Assembly (NCBI GenBank): GCA_022729775.1
Contig: DZBA01000034.1
Location: 1-15,859, forward strand
DNA length: 15,859 bases
Direction of reading: 5' to 3'
Source of the DNA: Anaerolinea thermophila
Lineage (GTDB): Bacteria; Chloroflexota; Anaerolineae; Anaerolineales; Villigracilaceae
The translations under genes and the position numbers were made by a program. Positions 13,433 to 15,859 of the stretch are shown here, piece by piece. Each line of letters begins with the position of its first letter. The stretch's first letter is position 1. Under the pieces are notes generated by a model. That model searched no databases and was not told where the DNA came from. It saw only the letters and a list, made by a program, of their open reading frames with translations.

Positions 13433-14535
13433 AGAAAAATATTTTTTTGGCGATCATCATTTTGTTTGTTTTCCTTCTACTGCCGACGGCAAACATTCAC
13501 GCGCAAGCGGATTTGCCCGTGGTCAACGCGGTGCTTTTCTATTCCCCAACCTGCCCGCATTGTCATGAAGTCATCAATAATACGCTGCTGCCCTTGATCG
13601 AAAAATATGGCGACCAGCTGCAAGTCATCGGCGTGGATGTTACCCAGCCAGATGGTCAAAAACTGTTTCTTGCGGCTTTGGATAAATTCAAACTGCAAGA
13701 AGGCGGCGTTCCGTTTTTGGTCATCGCGGATACATATCTGGTCGGCTCGGTAGATATTCCCGCGCAGTTTCCCGTGCTGGTCGAATCATATCTGAAAGAG
13801 GGCGGCGTGGACTTCCCCGACATTCCCGGCTTGAGCGATATGCTTCCGCCGACCGCTACGCCCGCGCCGACTTCTGCCGCGTCCGCGCCCGCGCCGCAAG
13901 CCCCCGCGCCCACAGTGGCTCCGCCTGTGTTCACATCCAGCGCGGATTTGACATGGCAGCAGCGCTTCGCGCAAGATAGGGCAGGCAACTCGCTCGCGGT
14001 GATTTTTCTCCTTGTGATGTTTGTCGCGGCTGCGTGGACGGCGGCTCAATTTGCAAACTTAAAAAGCGCGAAAGAAATTTCGCTTAAAGAAAATTGGGCG
14101 TGGATCATTCCGATTCTTTCCGTCGTTGGGCTTGGCGTGGCGGGCTATCTTGCGTATGTAGAGACCGCGCAGGTCAAAGCCGTTTGCGGACCCGTCGGCG
14201 ATTGCAACACCGTTCAGCAGAGCGAATACGCGCGGCTGTTTGGCATCCTGCCGATTGGCGTGATGGGATTGATGGGATACGTTGCCATTTTGGTCTCATG
14301 GTTTGCGGCGCGATTTGCCCGCGAAAAAATTTCCGCGTGGGCAACCCTGCTTTTATTCGGCATGACCGCGTTTGGGACTCTCTTCTCGATTTACCTGACT
14401 TTCCTCGAACCCTTTGTCATCGGCGCGACGTGCGCGTGGTGTCTCACTTCTGCGGCGTTGATGACCGCGCTTATGTTGATGATGACGCCGCCTGCAAAAG
14501 CGGTATTGCGTAAAATCGGGGAAAAATCCGCGTAA
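13429..14535 (+). CDS. Thioredoxin-VKOR fusion, disulfide-bond formation protein
   Basis: 368 residues from GTG, with AAGGAG seven bases upstream. Signal peptide at 1-25. A thioredoxin-like domain at about 30-128 has the active site CPHC (Cys42/Cys45) and the cis-Pro segment GGVPF. A Pro/Ala/Thr linker spans 135-170. Five hydrophobic segments at about 187-207, 224-244, 272-294, 303-325 and 334-353 form a vitamin-K-epoxide-reductase domain, with loop cysteines Cys253 and Cys259 (CGPVGDCNTV), the conserved Ser after them, and the active site Cys335-Ala-Trp-Cys338. VKOR oxidises its thioredoxin partner and passes electrons to quinone, replacing DsbA/DsbB. The domain order is thioredoxin first; most described fusions place VKOR first. 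It probably helps fold the cysteine-rich periplasmic proteins encoded nearby. Confidence 0.92.
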   Translation: MKKNIFLAIIILFVFLLLPTANIHAQADLPVVNAVLFYSPTCPHCHEVINNTLLPLIEKYGDQLQVIGVDVTQPDGQKLFLAALDKFKLQEGGVPFLVIADTYLVGSVDIPAQFPVLVESYLKEGGVDFPDIPGLSDMLPPTATPAPTSAASAPAPQAPAPTVAPPVFTSSADLTWQQRFAQDRAGNSLAVIFLLVMFVAAAWTAAQFANLKSAKEISLKENWAWIIPILSVVGLGVAGYLAYVETAQVKAVCGPVGDCNTVQQSEYARLFGILPIGVMGLMGYVAILVSWFAARFAREKISAWATLLLFGMTAFGTLFSIYLTFLEPFVIGATCAWCLTSAALMTALMLMMTPPAKAVLRKIGEKSA

Positions 14536-14624
14536 GATATTATTGTACAGGTTGTCAAGTATACTGCGCGGCTTGGCTGTGACCACATCTGGGCTGCGCT
14601 CATTTCACTTCATTACAGGTAACT

Positions 14625-15734
14625 ATGTCAAATTCAAATTCTTCCATCCTTCGCCACTTCGCCCCTGGTTGGTTCGCCTCTGTCATGGGAACTGCCGTCA
14701 GCGCGGTGGCTGTTTTTGTCTTTCGTGATTACGTCCCCTTTGCCGACGCGCTGCAAATCTTTTTCCTGTTGGCGTCCGTTGTTTTATTTCTCGCGCTGGT
14801 TGTCCCCTGGACGCTGCGCTGGTTTCTCCACTTCGACGCGGTGCGCGCGGATTTGCGTCATCCCGTCTCCGCGTCTTTTTTTCCCACCATGCCCATCTCG
14901 CTGCTCATTATTGGCATTGCGCTCGAAAAAACGGGACATGTATTTTTTGATAAGCAGACTCTTTGGAATATGATTCAATCCCTTTGGGCGCTTGGCTCCG
15001 CGGGAATACTATTTTTCGCGCTGGTCATCCTTAGCGATTTTTTTCAGCACGATGAAATGAAATGGGAGTCGGCAAGTCTTGGCTGGCTGATTCCGCCCGT
15101 CTCTGCGCTGCTTGTGCCTGTGCTGGGCGGAAGCCTCGCGGTGGAATTCGCGGGGACAGCCTGGGGCGCGGTCAACGCTGTTGGTAGTTTGATGTTTTTG
15201 GGAATCGGCGGCGTTTTATTTTTGGTCGTGATGACGGTGGTCTTTGCGCGCTACGTTTTTCATCCGCTGCCGCCCGCTCACCTTGCGCCGACTTTGTGGG
15301 TGGGCGTCGCGCCGACTTCCATCCTGACCATCGTCGCGATTAAATTCGTCAAGCCGCTTTCCCTCTTTTTTGCAGCCAGTCCCGAAGCGGAGAAAATGCT
15401 CGGCTTTCTTTCGCGCCCAATGGGCGTGATGATGTGGGGCTTCGCGTTTTTCTGGGTGTTGCTGGCGTTCTTTGTCACGTTGAGCGTTCACCAAAAAAGT
15501 CCGCTGCCGTTTGCGCTGAGCTGGTGGGCGTTTGTCTTCCCCGTCGGCGCGTTCACCGTCTCCAGCGGAGTCTTATATCAGGCTGTGCCGCAACCCCTCT
15601 TCCTTTGGGTGGGACTAACCGCGCTGCTGGGCTTGATGGGCTTGTGGCTCGTCGTCACATGGCGCACTTTGCATGGCGTTTGGCAGGGAAGTATTTTTCA
15701 GCCTCACCCAGTCAAGCCAGCAGTGCAAAAGTAA
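14625..15734 (+). CDS. TDT-family transporter (TehA/SLAC1/Ssu1-like), possible sulfite exporter
   Basis: 369 residues with about ten membrane helices, the family's usual number. The N-terminal signature FAPGWFASVMGTAV matches the tellurite-resistance/dicarboxylate transporter family, which includes bacterial TehA, plant SLAC1 anion channels and fungal Ssu1 sulfite pumps. The pore Phe conserved in TehA/SLAC1 cannot be assigned with certainty by eye. The ATG is preceded by AGGT. It follows the Trx-VKOR gene by 89 nt and is probably in the same unit. Given the sulfur-related neighbours, sulfite or another monovalent anion is a likely substrate; tellurite resistance or dicarboxylate transport cannot be excluded. 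Confidence 0.88.
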   Translation: MSNSNSSILRHFAPGWFASVMGTAVSAVAVFVFRDYVPFADALQIFFLLASVVLFLALVVPWTLRWFLHFDAVRADLRHPVSASFFPTMPISLLIIGIALEKTGHVFFDKQTLWNMIQSLWALGSAGILFFALVILSDFFQHDEMKWESASLGWLIPPVSALLVPVLGGSLAVEFAGTAWGAVNAVGSLMFLGIGGVLFLVVMTVVFARYVFHPLPPAHLAPTLWVGVAPTSILTIVAIKFVKPLSLFFAASPEAEKMLGFLSRPMGVMMWGFAFFWVLLAFFVTLSVHQKSPLPFALSWWAFVFPVGAFTVSSGVLYQAVPQPLFLWVGLTALLGLMGLWLVVTWRTLHGVWQGSIFQPHPVKPAVQK

Positions 15735-15859
15735 TCAATTCTTTCCGTATCGCGCTTCATCCGCGCGCAGGCCGAGCATCCCAAAGGTTGCGAGATAGAG
15801 CCAATAATCAGCGGTGTTGCCAAGCAAGTTCCCGACCTGAATCATACGCAAGAGAATTT
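15735..15859 (-). CDS. C-terminal fragment of an unrecognised gene (partial)
   Basis: On the minus strand a frame enters from the right edge and ends at TGA (15737-15735), giving 40 residues that end in GLRADEARYGKN. A hydrophobic, aromatic stretch (NTADYWLYLATFGMLGL) suggests a membrane segment near the C-terminus. Its stop abuts the stop of the TDT transporter with no base between them, and no terminator is visible between the convergent genes. Family not recognised; codon use looks like the neighbours. Confidence 0.55.
   Translation of the reverse strand, partial: ILLRMIQVGNLLGNTADYWLYLATFGMLGLRADEARYGKN

Overview
The window looks like part of a Chloroflexota genome, probably class Anaerolineae. 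Support for this: GC content is moderate. Lipoproteins have short Sec signals followed by Ala/Glu/Pro/Thr linkers. Exported proteins carry TPTPEASEPTPAPE-type linkers, and multiheme cytochromes are abundant. The assignment is inferred from style, not from a marker gene. TGA is a true stop in at least three genes here, so the standard code applies.

Left part, all on the minus strand: a membrane (Fe-S) oxidoreductase of the HdrD/EtfAB:menaquinone-oxidoreductase type runs off the left edge. A LysR regulator lies upstream of it. Next, beyond a strong terminator, is a two-gene unit encoding a 13-heme lipoprotein cytochrome and a lipoprotein with four tandem rhodanese domains. The cytochrome reading frame is broken by one in-frame TGA that is followed by a SECIS-like hairpin.

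Middle: two divergently transcribed paralogous XRE-cupin regulators share an AT-rich intergenic region with operator-like palindromes. The rightward one is followed by a small triheme membrane cytochrome and a strong terminator.

Right part, all on the plus strand: a three-gene respiratory operon encodes an octaheme tetrathionate-reductase-family cytochrome fused to a seven-heme tail and membrane anchor, a four-cluster ferredoxin subunit, and a HybB/NrfD-type quinone-reactive membrane subunit. After an unusual inverted-repeat leader come an ArsR-type repressor, a thioredoxin-VKOR fusion for disulfide formation, and a TehA/SLAC1/Ssu1-family anion channel. A fragment of a further minus-strand gene sits at the right edge.

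Working model (inference): an anaerobic periplasmic electron-transfer island. Menaquinol would be oxidised by the HybB-like subunit, and electrons would pass through the ferredoxin subunit to a 15-heme reductase acting on a sulfur oxyanion (tetrathionate, thiosulfate or sulfite) or a nitrogen oxide. The rhodanese lipoprotein would handle released sulfane sulfur, the SLAC1-family protein would export sulfite, and the VKOR fusion would support cysteine-rich periplasmic proteins. CRP/FNR-like palindromes upstream of three transcription units suggest shared, probably oxygen- or redox-linked control by a regulator encoded elsewhere.
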